Part shown: positions 24,964-33,793 of the stretch, piece after piece
Layout of the letters: each line of letters opens with the position of its first letter
How positions within the stretch are numbered: the stretch's first letter is position 1
Origin: an uncultured Chloroflexota bacterium
GTDB lineage: Bacteria; Chloroflexota; Chloroflexia; Thermomicrobiales; CFX8
Assembly (NCBI GenBank): GCA_937870985.1
Contig: CALMXF010000001.1
Location: forward strand, 1-43,590
Direction: 5' to 3'
Length of the DNA stretch: 43,590 bases
Program-made: the position numbers and the translations under genes
Notes under the pieces: model-generated
Database searches by the model: none
The model's input: the letters and a program-made list of their open reading frames with translations, nothing else
What the model was told of the DNA's origin: nothing

Positions 24964-24992
24964 ACTATACCCGCCTGCCATGCGCCGGACAA
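24964..24992 (-). promoter_or_regulatory. Promoter of the glmS operon
   Basis: Minus strand TTGTCC (24992-24987), 17 bases, TATAGT (24969-24964). Transcription would start near 24957, about 35 bases before the ribozyme cleavage site. Confidence 0.55.
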
Positions 24993-25022
24993 GACGGCGC
25001 GCCATCGATCGCGAACGTTCGG

Positions 25023-25028
25023 TATACT
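25023..25028 (+). promoter_or_regulatory. -10 element of the purine operon promoter
   Basis: TATACT about 165 bases before purB. Immediately upstream is the palindrome CGAACGTTCG (25012-25021), possibly an operator. No clear -35 or TG extension. Confidence 0.4.
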
Positions 25029-25063
25029 CATGCGGACTGGCCGTTCGGGCGCGGCGGAGATGC

Positions 25064-25195
25064 ATGAACGATCGACCAAGACGCGAACCGATCCTCAGCA
25101 GGTCGGCATCCTGGGCCGGCCCGGTCTCAGCGCACACCCGCCATTTTGAACTCACCACCACAGTGAAGCAACGAGAGAGCGACGCGCACGCGTGA
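25064..25195 (+). CDS. Possible 43-residue upstream ORF in the purB leader
   Basis: ATG with GGCGGAGA five bases upstream, encoding a basic 43-residue peptide (begins MNDRPRREPILSRSASWAG) and ending in a TGA that overlaps the purB GTG by four bases (GTGA). purB itself has only a weak ribosome site, so translation may be coupled to this ORF. The peptide has no recognised family and no run of regulatory codons. It may be a leader, a coupling device or chance. Confidence 0.35.
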   Translation: MNDRPRREPILSRSASWAGPVSAHTRHFELTTTVKQRESDAHA

Positions 25196-26517
25196 TCGAA
25201 CGCTACACGCTGCCCGAGATGGGCATCATCTGGAGTGAGCAACACAAGATCGACCAGTGGCTTGCCGTTGAAAAGGCGGTCTGCGAAGCGTGGGCCGCAC
25301 GAGGCGTGATTCCGGCAGACGCGATGCCGGCCATTCGCCAGGCCACCTGCAGCGTCGATCGAATGAAGGAGATCGAGCGCGAAACCGACCACGATGTCAT
25401 CGCGTTTCTGCGCGCCACCGGGGAGACAGTCGGCGAAGCGGCGCGGTTCATCCACCTCGGATTGACAAGCTCCGATGTCATCGACACTGCTCTGGCGATG
25501 CAGACAGTCAACGCGGTCGATCAGCTGCTTTCGCGGCTCGACATTGCCATTGATGTCGTCGGGCGGCAGGCGCTCGCGCATCGGAAGACGCTGATGATCG
25601 GTCGGACCCACGGAGTGCACGCCGAACCAATCACGTTCGGCTTCAAGCTCGCAGTCTGGTACGACGAGCTCCGCCGTAATCGCGTCCGCTTGCAGGCTGC
25701 ACGGGAGACGATACGGGTCGGCAAGATCTCCGGCGCCGTGGGCACTCATGCAAACGTGCCACCGGATATCGAAGAGGATGTCTGCGTGGCCCTGGGTCTG
25801 GCTGTCGCGCCTGTCTCAACTCAGATCATTCAGCGCGACCGTCATGCGGAAGTTGTTGCAGCGCTCGCAGTTCTGGCGTCGTCGCTGGACAAGTTCGCTG
25901 TCGAGATCCGCCACCTCGCGCGCACTGAAGTGCGCGAGCTCGAGGAGGCGTTTGACCCGGGCAATCAAGGCTCGTCCGCGATGCCACATAAGCGCAATCC
26001 GCACGAGAGCGAGCGTCTCAGTGGACTGGCCCGACTTGTTCGCGGCTACGCGGTGACGGCGCTTGAGAATGTCGCGCTGTGGCATGAGCGGGATATCTCC
26101 AACTCATCAGCCGAGCGTGTCATCTTCCCGGATGCGTTCATCATCGTCGATTACATGCTGCACCTGTTCGCCGATCTCGTTGACAACTGGGTGGTATATC
26201 CGGAGCGGATGCGCCAGAACCTCGATATGACCGGCGGCGCGATCTTCTCGCAACGCGCAATGCTCAAGCTCATCGAAGGCGGCCTCGATCGACAGGTCGC
26301 CTACAAGCTCATTCAACGCAATGCGATGCTGGCGTGGGACAAGGGCGGTCACCTTCGCGATTACTTGCGGAGCGAGCCGGACGTTACCGCCTTGCTGACC
26401 GACGATCAGATCGACGATCTGTTCGACTACGGCTATCACCTCCAGCATATTGACCGCGCATTCGAACGCGTTGGCCTGTTGGATCCAGCGCAATCCGGAC
26501 CAGGAGGTCGAGCATGA
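25192..26517 (+). CDS. purB: Adenylosuccinate lyase
   Basis: Cleaves SAICAR to AICAR and adenylosuccinate to AMP, each releasing fumarate. The 441-residue protein has the superfamily signature SSAMPHKRNP at 261-270 on the mobile catalytic loop, H67 in ETDHDVIAF and H140/H143 in GRTHGVHAEP, all family active-site elements. The length is that of the B. subtilis type. GTG 25192 starts MIERYTLPEMGIIWSE, the usual N-terminus, and overlaps a small upstream ORF. It opens the operon purB-C-S-Q-L-F, with a 4-base overlap to purC. Confidence 0.97.
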   Translation: MIERYTLPEMGIIWSEQHKIDQWLAVEKAVCEAWAARGVIPADAMPAIRQATCSVDRMKEIERETDHDVIAFLRATGETVGEAARFIHLGLTSSDVIDTALAMQTVNAVDQLLSRLDIAIDVVGRQALAHRKTLMIGRTHGVHAEPITFGFKLAVWYDELRRNRVRLQAARETIRVGKISGAVGTHANVPPDIEEDVCVALGLAVAPVSTQIIQRDRHAEVVAALAVLASSLDKFAVEIRHLARTEVRELEEAFDPGNQGSSAMPHKRNPHESERLSGLARLVRGYAVTALENVALWHERDISNSSAERVIFPDAFIIVDYMLHLFADLVDNWVVYPERMRQNLDMTGGAIFSQRAMLKLIEGGLDRQVAYKLIQRNAMLAWDKGGHLRDYLRSEPDVTALLTDDQIDDLFDYGYHLQHIDRAFERVGLLDPAQSGPGGRA

Positions 26518-27410
26518 CGATGCCACTCCGCAGCATCGACATTCCCACGCTGCGCCGCTTCCGGCAGGGGAAGGTGCGTGACTCGTTCGACCTGGGCGAT
26601 CGTTTGCTAATGGTTGCGTCGGATCGTGCTTCGGCCTTCGACGTGATTCTTCCGGATGCCATTCCGGATAAGGGCCGCGTTCTGACGATGCTCGCGTCCT
26701 GGTGGTTCCGTCAGACTGACGCGATCGTGCCGAACCACCTGCTCTCTACCGATGTAGAGGACCTGCCAGACGAAGTTCAGCCGGTTCGGGAGGTGCTGAG
26801 GGATCGCTTCATGCTGGTGCGGAAGGCTGAGCGCATTGATATTGAGTGCGTCGTCCGTGGCTATCTGGCCGGCTCGGGATGGGCGGAGTACCAGAAGTCA
26901 GGGTCCGTTTGTGGTGAGCGGCTGCCCAAGGGACTACGGGAGAGCGATAAGCTGCCAGCGCCGATCTTTACTCCCGCGGCCAAGGTCGATGATGGACACG
27001 ATCAGAACATCTCGTTTGCCGAAGTCGAACGACGGGTTGGCGTCGATACAGCTCGCCGGCTTCGCGAAGCATCCTTCGCGCTCTATACGTTCGCCGAGCG
27101 CAAGGCACGCGAGCGTGGAATCCTGATCGCCGACACCAAGTTCGAGTTCGGGATGATCGATCGCCAGCTCATCGTCATTGATGAGATGCTGACGCCGGAT
27201 TCGTCGCGGTTCTGGGATGCCGCTCTCTATGAGCCCGGCCGCGCTCAGGACAGTCTCGATAAGCAACCGATTCGTGATTGGTTGCAGCTGTCTGGTTGGG
27301 ATAAGACTCCCCCCGGACCGCCACTCCCTGCGGAGGTGATCGAGGCTACAACACGGCGTTACCGAACAGCCTTCGAGCGACTGACCGGGATGGAGTTTCC
27401 TGACGCGTGA
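26514..27410 (+). CDS. purC: SAICAR synthase (phosphoribosylaminoimidazole-succinocarboxamide synthase)
   Basis: Joins CAIR and aspartate with ATP to make SAICAR. At 298 residues it belongs to the longer, ADE1-like class and not the 235-residue class common in operons such as that of B. subtilis. Key segments: RRFRQGKVRDSFDLGDRLLM at the start, ASDRASAFDVILPDAIPDKG, IECVVRGYLAGSGW, FTPAAKVDDGHDQNISF and IADTKFEFG. The ATG overlaps the purB stop and has GGAGGT five bases upstream. Its product is the substrate of PurB encoded just before. Confidence 0.97.
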   Translation: MTMPLRSIDIPTLRRFRQGKVRDSFDLGDRLLMVASDRASAFDVILPDAIPDKGRVLTMLASWWFRQTDAIVPNHLLSTDVEDLPDEVQPVREVLRDRFMLVRKAERIDIECVVRGYLAGSGWAEYQKSGSVCGERLPKGLRESDKLPAPIFTPAAKVDDGHDQNISFAEVERRVGVDTARRLREASFALYTFAERKARERGILIADTKFEFGMIDRQLIVIDEMLTPDSSRFWDAALYEPGRAQDSLDKQPIRDWLQLSGWDKTPPGPPLPAEVIEATTRRYRTAFERLTGMEFPDA

Positions 27411-27439
27411 ACCTGAAGAAGGATGGGGTGGGTCTAGCG

Positions 27440-27706
27440 GTGAAGCAGTCGTACCTGGCCGAGGTGTTCATTTCGTTGAAGCCGGTTGTGAACGATCCTG
27501 AAGGGCTGTCGATTCGCGATGGACTCCGGTCTCTCGGCTACGCCGACACCGAGAGCGTCCGCGCGGGCAAGTATCTGCGAGTTACGCTGAGCGCGAGCTC
27601 GACGGCGGACGCCGAAGAGTCGGTGGCGCGAATGTGCGACCAGTTGCTCGCGAATCCGGTGATGGAGACGTACCGGATTCAGATGACGGCGTTGGCCGAC
27701 AATTAG
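27440..27706 (+). CDS. purS: Phosphoribosylformylglycinamidine synthase subunit PurS
   Basis: The small bridging subunit that holds PurQ and PurL together and helps channel ammonia in the Gram-positive-type FGAM synthase. GTG 27440 gives an 88-residue protein (MKQSYLAEVFISLKPVVNDP, DTESVRAGKYLRVTL, MCDQLLANPVMETYRI) that matches the 80-85 residue family over its full length. An earlier GTG at 27407 overlaps the purC stop as GTGA and would give 99 residues. That overlap makes it a real alternative. It lies directly before purQ and purL, as expected for the complex. Confidence 0.93.
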   Translation: MKQSYLAEVFISLKPVVNDPEGLSIRDGLRSLGYADTESVRAGKYLRVTLSASSTADAEESVARMCDQLLANPVMETYRIQMTALADN

Positions 27707-27716
27707 GGGGAGTGCG

Positions 27717-28421
27717 ATGCGTTTCGGGGTCGTGATCTTTCCCGGATCAAACGGTGACCACGACGCTCTGTCGTCGATTGAGCATGGACTGGGCGAGGAG
27801 GTCGTGCCAGTCTGGCACAAGGATCGCGCAGTGGATCACTGTGACGCGCTACTGATACCTGGAGGCTTTTCGTATGGTGACTACTTGCGGGCCGGCGCGA
27901 TCGCGCGATTCTCGCCGATCATGGACGCAGTCATCGAGTTTGCGAACCAGGGCGGGCCGGTGCTTGGCATTTGCAATGGATTCCAGATCCTGACTGAGGC
28001 GCACCTGCTGCCTGGCGCTCTCCTTCGAAACGGCAGCCTGCACTTCGTCTGTACCTGGGTCCACGTGCGCGTCGAGACCGATAAGACCCCGTTCACCGCG
28101 GAGATCGACCCGGGCTCGGTGCTGCGGCTTCCGATCGCCCATGGCCAGGGTCGGTATTTCGTGACGCCCGAGCAATACGCGGAGCTGGAGGCCAACGATC
28201 AGATCGTCTTCCGGTACTCGGACGCTCGTGGCGAAGTTCATGACGATCACAACCCGAATGCGTCGATCGGGCATGTTGCGGGTGTCTCGAACCGGCGTGG
28301 CAACGTCGTTGGGCTGATGCCGCACCCAGAGCGTGCCTACGATGGCGCGCTAGGCGGCGATGATGGTCTACGAATTCTCGGGTCCGTCAGTCGGGCCATG
28401 TTGCGGACGGTGGGCGCGTGA
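27717..28421 (+). CDS. purQ: Phosphoribosylformylglycinamidine synthase, glutaminase subunit PurQ
   Basis: A class I glutamine amidotransferase supplying ammonia to PurL. The 234-residue protein has the nucleophile C86 in [10 protein letters not shown], the oxyanion region [19 protein letters not shown] and the catalytic His-Glu pair in [15 protein letters not shown] precedes the ATG. It follows purS by ten bases and overlaps purL by four (GTGA), which fits the 1:1 assembly of the synthase. Confidence 0.97.
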   Translation: MRFGVVIFPGSNGDHDALSSIEHGLGEEVVPVWHKDRAVDHCDALLIPGGFSYGDYLRAGAIARFSPIMDAVIEFANQGGPVLGICNGFQILTEAHLLPGALLRNGSLHFVCTWVHVRVETDKTPFTAEIDPGSVLRLPIAHGQGRYFVTPEQYAELEANDQIVFRYSDARGEVHDDHNPNASIGHVAGVSNRRGNVVGLMPHPERAYDGALGGDDGLRILGSVSRAMLRTVGA

Positions 28422-30640
28422 GTACCGATATCGTCACTGACGCCGTGCTTCGGGAGGTCGCGCTAACGCGGGCTGAGTACGATCAGGTGGTTGAGCTGCT
28501 CGGCCGGCCGCCGAGCCCCGTCGAGCTTGGGATGTTCGGGGCGATGTGGAGTGAGCACTGCGGCTACAAGAACTCACGGCCACTGCTCAAGCACTTTCCA
28601 ACGTCCGGCGACCGTGTGCTTCAAGGTCCGGGCGAAAACGCCGGGGCAGTTGATATCGGCGATGGACTCGCGGTCGTGTTCAAGATCGAATCGCACAACC
28701 ACCCATCGGCGGTTGAGCCATACGAGGGTGCGGCGACCGGGGTCGGAGGCATTGTCCGCGACATCTTTACGATGGGCGCGCGGCCGATCGCGTTGCTGAA
28801 TTCGTTGCGGTTCGGCTCGCTCGATCGCCCACGGAACCGCTACCTGTTCGATGGGATCGTAGGTGGCATCGGCGGGTACGGCAATTGCCTGGGAATCCCG
28901 ACCGTGGCCGGTGACATCTTCTTCGACGACCGCTACAACGGGAATCCGCTCGTCAACGCCATGTGCGTCGGAATCGTCCCGCACGACAAGATCATGCGCG
29001 CGACCGCCTCCGGTGTCGGCAACCTCGTCGTGCTCGTGGGGGCTGATACTGGACGCGACGGTATCCATGGCGCGACGTTCGCCTCGGTCGAGAATCCGGA
29101 AGAGTCCCATCGCGGCGTGGTCCAGGTCGGCAACCCATTCCTTGAGAAGCTGCTGCTCGAGGCATGCCTCGAAACGCTGGAGGTTTCCGGCGTTGTCGCG
29201 ATGCAGGATCTCGGCGCTGCCGGGCTGACCTCTTCCGCCGTTGAGGTCGCCAGCAAGGGCGGGCTTGGGATCGAGATCGATGTGCAGAAGGTGGCGCGCC
29301 GCGAAGTCGGCATGACGGCGTATGAGGTGATGCTCTCCGAGAGCCAGGAGCGCATGCTGATTATCGTCGAACCTCCGTCGCTCGATGCATTGGTCACGAT
29401 CTTCGATCGCTGGGATCTGCATTCGGATGTGATCGGCGTTGTGACCGACGATGGGCGAGTCCGCATTCTCGATGGCGAGGATGTGGTTGCCGATGTCCCT
29501 GCAACCTTCTACACGGATGATTGCCCCGTCTATATTCGCGATGGAGTTGAGTCGGCCGCTATTGTGGCGCTGCGAAATACCGACATCTCCAGCTGGGATG
29601 CGCTGGAGGCTACCGATGTGTTGCCGGCGCTGGGCCGGCTTCTGGCGAGCCCGAACATTTGCTCGCGGCGGCCGGTCGTCAGCACCTACGACCACACGAT
29701 TCTCTCGAACACCGTCGTAGCCCCGCTCGAAGGTGACGCGGCCGTTGTTCGTATCAAGGGCACTCGCCGCGGACTGGCGCTGAAGACCGACTGCAATCCG
29801 CGCTACGTCTATCTGGATCCGCGTCTCGGCGGGATGCATGCTGTCGCTGAGGCGGCGCGAAATGTCTCCTGCGCTGGCGCCACACCGATCGCGCTGACGA
29901 ACTGCCTCAACTTCGGCTCGCCGGAGAAGCCAGAAGGCTACTTCCAGCTCGAACAGTCAATCCTCGGTATGGCGCAAGCTGCGGAGGCGTTCGGCACGCC
30001 AGTTGTTAGCGGCAACGTCAGCCTCTATAACGAATCAGAGGGTGAGGCGATCCTGCCGACGCCGACGATCGGTGTCGTCGGTGTTCTCGATGATGTGACG
30101 AAGCACTCCGGGTCTACCGCCCCGTCGGGGACGGAACTCTGGCTCATCGGCAACCTTGAGGCGACGCTTGGCGGGTCAGAGTATCTCGCCGAGATTCACG
30201 GCATTACTGCGGGCCGACCGCCCGCGCTCGACCTGAACCTGGAGCGGCTGGTCCAGGCAGCAACGAGGGCGCTGGTCGGTGAGGGGATCGCGCGCGCTAC
30301 CCACGACACGTCAGAGGGTGGCCTGCTGGTTGCGGTCGCCGAGATGCTGGCGCCCAGCGGCACGGGAGCATCCATCGATATCAGTGCGGTGGTCACGGCC
30401 AACGACAACAGCCTGGCGCGCGCGTGCTTCGGTGAGGCCGCATCGCGAGTCATTGTCGCGATCGAGCCGGCGGATCGCGATCTGTTCGTTCGCCGATGCG
30501 CCGAGCTTGGAGTCCCTGCGACGGCGCTCGGCACGGTTACTGGTCGCTCGCTGGAGGTCGCAACCGTTGGTAGCGTCGCGATAAGCGACCTTGCCGCACA
30601 GTGGACGAGTGGGCTAGGCACGAGCGATGCGATTGTATAG
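28418..30640 (+). CDS. purL: Phosphoribosylformylglycinamidine synthase, synthetase subunit PurL
   Basis: Small-type PurL, 740 residues, converting FGAR to FGAM with ATP and ammonia delivered from PurQ through PurS. Diagnostic segments are [45 protein letters not shown], the paired AIRS-synthase folds (AGVTGL-like [20 protein letters not shown]) and the second-half [20 protein letters not shown] start overlaps the purQ stop. The gap to purF is 49 bases. Long antisense frames across this gene are composition artefacts. Confidence 0.98.
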   Translation: MSTDIVTDAVLREVALTRAEYDQVVELLGRPPSPVELGMFGAMWSEHCGYKNSRPLLKHFPTSGDRVLQGPGENAGAVDIGDGLAVVFKIESHNHPSAVEPYEGAATGVGGIVRDIFTMGARPIALLNSLRFGSLDRPRNRYLFDGIVGGIGGYGNCLGIPTVAGDIFFDDRYNGNPLVNAMCVGIVPHDKIMRATASGVGNLVVLVGADTGRDGIHGATFASVENPEESHRGVVQVGNPFLEKLLLEACLETLEVSGVVAMQDLGAAGLTSSAVEVASKGGLGIEIDVQKVARREVGMTAYEVMLSESQERMLIIVEPPSLDALVTIFDRWDLHSDVIGVVTDDGRVRILDGEDVVADVPATFYTDDCPVYIRDGVESAAIVALRNTDISSWDALEATDVLPALGRLLASPNICSRRPVVSTYDHTILSNTVVAPLEGDAAVVRIKGTRRGLALKTDCNPRYVYLDPRLGGMHAVAEAARNVSCAGATPIALTNCLNFGSPEKPEGYFQLEQSILGMAQAAEAFGTPVVSGNVSLYNESEGEAILPTPTIGVVGVLDDVTKHSGSTAPSGTELWLIGNLEATLGGSEYLAEIHGITAGRPPALDLNLERLVQAATRALVGEGIARATHDTSEGGLLVAVAEMLAPSGTGASIDISAVVTANDNSLARACFGEAASRVIVAIEPADRDLFVRRCAELGVPATALGTVTGRSLEVATVGSVAISDLAAQWTSGLGTSDAIV

Positions 30641-30689
30641 CGCGGACACGTGGAATTGAACGCAGAGGACACGGACGGGTGAGCGACTG

Positions 30690-32111
30690 ATGTACCTGGA
30701 CGATAACGATAAGCCGGCGGAGGAGTGTGGCATCTTCGGTGTCTACGCTCCGGGCGCCGATGTCGCTCGTATGACCTTCTTTGGCCTGTTCGCGCTTCAA
30801 CATCGCGGGCAGGAAAGCGCTGGAATCGCCGTTTCCCACGTTGGCGAGATCCGCTTGCGCAAGCGGCTGGGGCTTGTGGCAAACGCGTTCTCTGAGTCTG
30901 ACCTGCGACACCTGCCTGGACAGATTGCCGTTGGCCACACCAGATACTCGACAACCGGCTCGACGATGCCGGAGAATGCCGGGCCAATGGCGGCCGAGAG
31001 CGACCTCGGCACCATCGTGGTTGCACATAACGGCAACATCATCAATGCTCCCGCGCTGCACGATGAGCTTGTTGAGGCGGGCGTCCGTCTGCAGACCACC
31101 ACCGACTCCGAAGTGATGACTCATCTCATCGCCCGCGCGCCCGGAGCGACGATTACCGACAAGCTGGCGGTTGCGCTGCCACGCCTCGTCGGCGCCTACA
31201 GTCTCGCGATCCTGACTCCGACACGCCTCATCGCCGTTCGCGACCCGAATGGCATTCGGCCGCTCTGCCTGGGTCGGCTTGACGATGGCTGGGTCGTGGC
31301 ATCTGAAACGTGCGCCTTGGCGACTGTCGGCGCTCGATTCGAGCGCGAGATCGAGCCGGGCGAGATCGTCTCGATCGGCCCGGGTGGGATCGAGACGACC
31401 ACGATCGACCAGCTTCGACGGAGCAAGCTCTGTGTTTTCGAGCTGATCTACTTTGCCCGACCCGACTCCCTGATGCAGGGCGAGCGCCTGTACCTGGTCC
31501 GTCAGCGTATGGGCGCGGAGTTGGCACGGGAACATCCGGTCGATGCCGATATCGTCGTTGGCATCCCCGATTCTGCGACCCCGGCAGCCATCGGTTATGC
31601 GCGCGAGGCGGGCATCCCGTATTCCGAAGGGCTGATCAAGAACCGCTACATCGGGCGGACATTCATCCAGCCCGACCAGCGGCTCCGTGAGGTTGGCGTT
31701 CGACTCAAGTTCAACGCCCTGCCCGAAGTTGTCGAGGGCAAGCGCGTCGTTCTCGTCGACGACACGATCGTGCGCGGGACGACGAGCAGGCCGCTCGTGA
31801 ACTTGATCCGCGACGCCGGCGCGCGGGAGGTACACATGCGCGTCCACGCGCCACCGGTGATGTGGCCATGCTTTCTCGGTGTGGACATGGCAACTCGCGA
31901 GGAGTTGATCGCCGCCAACTTGACCTTGGCCGAGATCACGCGCGAGATCAACGCCGACTCACTGGGCTATCTCTCGCTGGACGGGCTGTTCCGCGCGATC
32001 GGGCAGGAGAGCGGACGATTCTGCTCGGCGTGCCTGACTGGCACATATCCCGTTGAGGTGAATGGTGTGGTCGGGAAGATGGCGCTTGAGCGAACGGTCT
32101 CACACAGCTGA
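30690..32111 (+). CDS. purF: Amidophosphoribosyltransferase PurF, Fe-S type
   Basis: First committed step of purine synthesis: PRPP plus glutamine to phosphoribosylamine. The 473-residue precursor has a short propeptide ending at E12, then the nucleophile C13 (EECGIFGVY). The PRPP loop is VVLVDDTIVRGTTSRPL. Cysteines at the positions of the B. subtilis [4Fe-4S] ligands are all present: LCVFELIYFARPDS, WPCFLG and FCSACLTGTYP. So this is the oxygen-sensitive, iron-sulfur type with a cleaved propeptide. It is the last pur gene of the operon; the glycine cleavage genes follow 85 bases later. Confidence 0.98.
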   Translation: MYLDDNDKPAEECGIFGVYAPGADVARMTFFGLFALQHRGQESAGIAVSHVGEIRLRKRLGLVANAFSESDLRHLPGQIAVGHTRYSTTGSTMPENAGPMAAESDLGTIVVAHNGNIINAPALHDELVEAGVRLQTTTDSEVMTHLIARAPGATITDKLAVALPRLVGAYSLAILTPTRLIAVRDPNGIRPLCLGRLDDGWVVASETCALATVGARFEREIEPGEIVSIGPGGIETTTIDQLRRSKLCVFELIYFARPDSLMQGERLYLVRQRMGAELAREHPVDADIVVGIPDSATPAAIGYAREAGIPYSEGLIKNRYIGRTFIQPDQRLREVGVRLKFNALPEVVEGKRVVLVDDTIVRGTTSRPLVNLIRDAGAREVHMRVHAPPVMWPCFLGVDMATREELIAANLTLAEITREINADSLGYLSLDGLFRAIGQESGRFCSACLTGTYPVEVNGVVGKMALERTVSHS

Positions 32112-32144
32112 CACGCGGGCGTTAGAATACTGCGTCGAATGGCA

Positions 32145-32153
32145 TGATAGAGT
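32145..32153 (+). promoter_or_regulatory. Possible extended -10 promoter of gcvT-gcvH-gcvPA
   Basis: TGATAGAGT in the purF-gcvT gap, 42 bases before the gcvT ATG. It follows the local extended -10 style. No glycine riboswitch could be seen in this 84-base gap. Confidence 0.35.
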
Positions 32154-32195
32154 GTCCCGGCGCGATATCGTCGCGTTGTGAATGGGGAGGGCTTG

Positions 32196-33299
32196 ATGAA
32201 GAAGACAGCGCTCGCTGAAAAGCACGAGCAGCTTGGCGCGCGGATGGTCGATTTCGCCGGCTGGTATATGCCGGTCCAGTATTCGGGCATCATCGAAGAG
32301 CACCGCACCGTTCGCACCGCCGCCGGCCTGTTCGATCTTGGTCATATGGGGCAGGTCGGAGTTACTGGCGCGGACGCCCTCACGTTCCTGAACTACATCG
32401 GATCAAATGACGCCAGTGTTCTCGCGCCGGGGCAGGCAATCTATTCATTGATGCTCAACCCGACCGGCGGCGTGATCGACGATATCATCATCTACCGCAA
32501 TCCCAGCGGTGTTGGCTACTTCGTCGTGATCAATGCATCGAACACCGATAAGGACGTCTCCTGGCTGCAAGAGCAAGCCGGGAAGCGCAACGATCTCGCG
32601 GTGCAGGTCGATCACCTGTCGGACACGATGGGAATGATCGCGATCCAGGGCCCGAACGCAGCGTCGATCGTCGCAAAGCTATCGTCGGTCGATCTGTCCG
32701 ACATGGAGTCGTTCTCCATGCGCGAGACGCAGATCGCCGATGTGACCTGCATGGCTGGACGCACCGGCTATACCGGTGAGGACGGCTGGGAGTTCTACTG
32801 CCCGGTTGATGATTCCGCGCAGGTCTGGGATGCGCTGATGGCGGCCGGCCAGGATGAGGGCTTGCGACCGATCGGCCTTGGCGCTCGTGACACGCTACGT
32901 CTTGAAGCACGGATGCCACTCTATGGCAACGAGATGAACGACGAGATCAACCCCTACGATGCAGGGCTCGGCTGGGCGGTCAAGCTCGATCGAGATGACT
33001 TTGTCGGGCGCGATGCGTTGTTGGCAGTGCGCGAACGCGGCATCAACAAGCGCACCGTCGGATTCAAGATGGTCGAACGAGGTGGCGTGCCTCGGTCGCA
33101 TTACGAGGTGCAGGTCGATGGCAAGGTCGTCGGCTTCGTGACAAGTGGCACCGCGTCGCCGACGCTGGGCGAGAACATCGGCCTTGCGATGATTGACAAG
33201 GCCTATGCAGGCGTTGGCAAGCCGCTGGACATTATGATCCGGGGTAAGGCCGTGCGGGCCGAGCAAATCAAGACGCCGTTCTACAAGCGCGGCGCATAG
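32196..33299 (+). CDS. gcvT: Glycine cleavage system T protein (aminomethyltransferase)
   Basis: Transfers the methylene group from the aminomethyl-lipoyl arm of H protein to THF, giving 5,10-methylene-THF and ammonia. The 367-residue protein starts MKKTALAEKHEQLGARMVDFAGW and keeps GLFDLGHMGQVGVTGADA, TGYTGEDGWEFY and LGARDTLRLEARMPLYGNE, the folate-binding and structural hallmarks. ATG 32196 has GGGAGGG just upstream; GTG 32178 would add six residues. It follows the purine operon and precedes gcvH and gcvPA. Confidence 0.97.
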   Translation: MKKTALAEKHEQLGARMVDFAGWYMPVQYSGIIEEHRTVRTAAGLFDLGHMGQVGVTGADALTFLNYIGSNDASVLAPGQAIYSLMLNPTGGVIDDIIIYRNPSGVGYFVVINASNTDKDVSWLQEQAGKRNDLAVQVDHLSDTMGMIAIQGPNAASIVAKLSSVDLSDMESFSMRETQIADVTCMAGRTGYTGEDGWEFYCPVDDSAQVWDALMAAGQDEGLRPIGLGARDTLRLEARMPLYGNEMNDEINPYDAGLGWAVKLDRDDFVGRDALLAVRERGINKRTVGFKMVERGGVPRSHYEVQVDGKVVGFVTSGTASPTLGENIGLAMIDKAYAGVGKPLDIMIRGKAVRAEQIKTPFYKRGA

Positions 33300-33353
33300 T
33301 GTGGGGAAGCGCGCGTCACTGGACGCGGCACATTGACGTTGGGAGGTTGGACT

Positions 33354-33746
33354 GTGGAGATTCCTCAGGGCTACAAATTCACCAAGACGCATGAGTGGGT
33401 CAAGGTCGACGGTGACATCGTGACGATTGGCATCAGCGACTTCGCGCAGGGCGAGCTGGGCGATATCACGTATCTCGAGCTTCCGGCGGTCGGACAGTCA
33501 ATCACGAAGTCAGATCCGCTCGGCGTCGTTGAGTCCGTCAAGGCTGCGACCGATGTCTACTCCCCGGTCAGCGGTGAGGTCGTTGAAGAGAACGAGAGCG
33601 TGATCGACGCTCCTGAGCTCGTCAACTCATCTCCCTACGGCGATGCATGGCTGGTCAAGATCCGCTTGAGTGATCCAAGCCAACTCGACGAGTTGATGGA
33701 TTCCGGCGAGTACGCGAAGCATGTCGCGGAGTCGGGCGGCCATTAG
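33354..33746 (+). CDS. gcvH: Glycine cleavage system H protein
   Basis: The lipoate carrier that shuttles the aminomethyl group between P, T and L proteins. The 130-residue protein carries the lipoylated lysine K63 in GVVESVKAATDVYSP, with THEWVKVDGDIVTIGISDFAQ before it. GTG 33354 has GGGAGGTT eight bases upstream, better than the earlier in-frame start at 33333. It lies between gcvT and gcvPA. Confidence 0.97.
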   Translation: MEIPQGYKFTKTHEWVKVDGDIVTIGISDFAQGELGDITYLELPAVGQSITKSDPLGVVESVKAATDVYSPVSGEVVEENESVIDAPELVNSSPYGDAWLVKIRLSDPSQLDELMDSGEYAKHVAESGGH

Positions 33747-33793
33747 GAAGCTGGCATGCCGGTAGCCGTCTGCGGCGCCGGCCGGAGGTCGTA

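Noticed and set aside
24386-25195. 269-codon plus-strand frame from within glmS to purB
   Set aside because: Most of it is opposite glmS and its ribozyme leader. Only the last 43 codons, which have their own ATG and ribosome site, were kept as a tentative upstream ORF.
28574-29839. 421-codon antisense frame across purL (and similar long antisense frames over purF, dnaN, dnaE and fhs)
   Set aside because: They lie opposite genes with unambiguous family motifs, have no ribosome sites or recognisable domains, and reflect the scarcity of stop codons in GC-rich antisense frames.
32112-32195. Glycine riboswitch before gcvT
   Set aside because: The gap is only 84 bases and shows none of the conserved glycine-aptamer core; a simple extended -10 explains it better.
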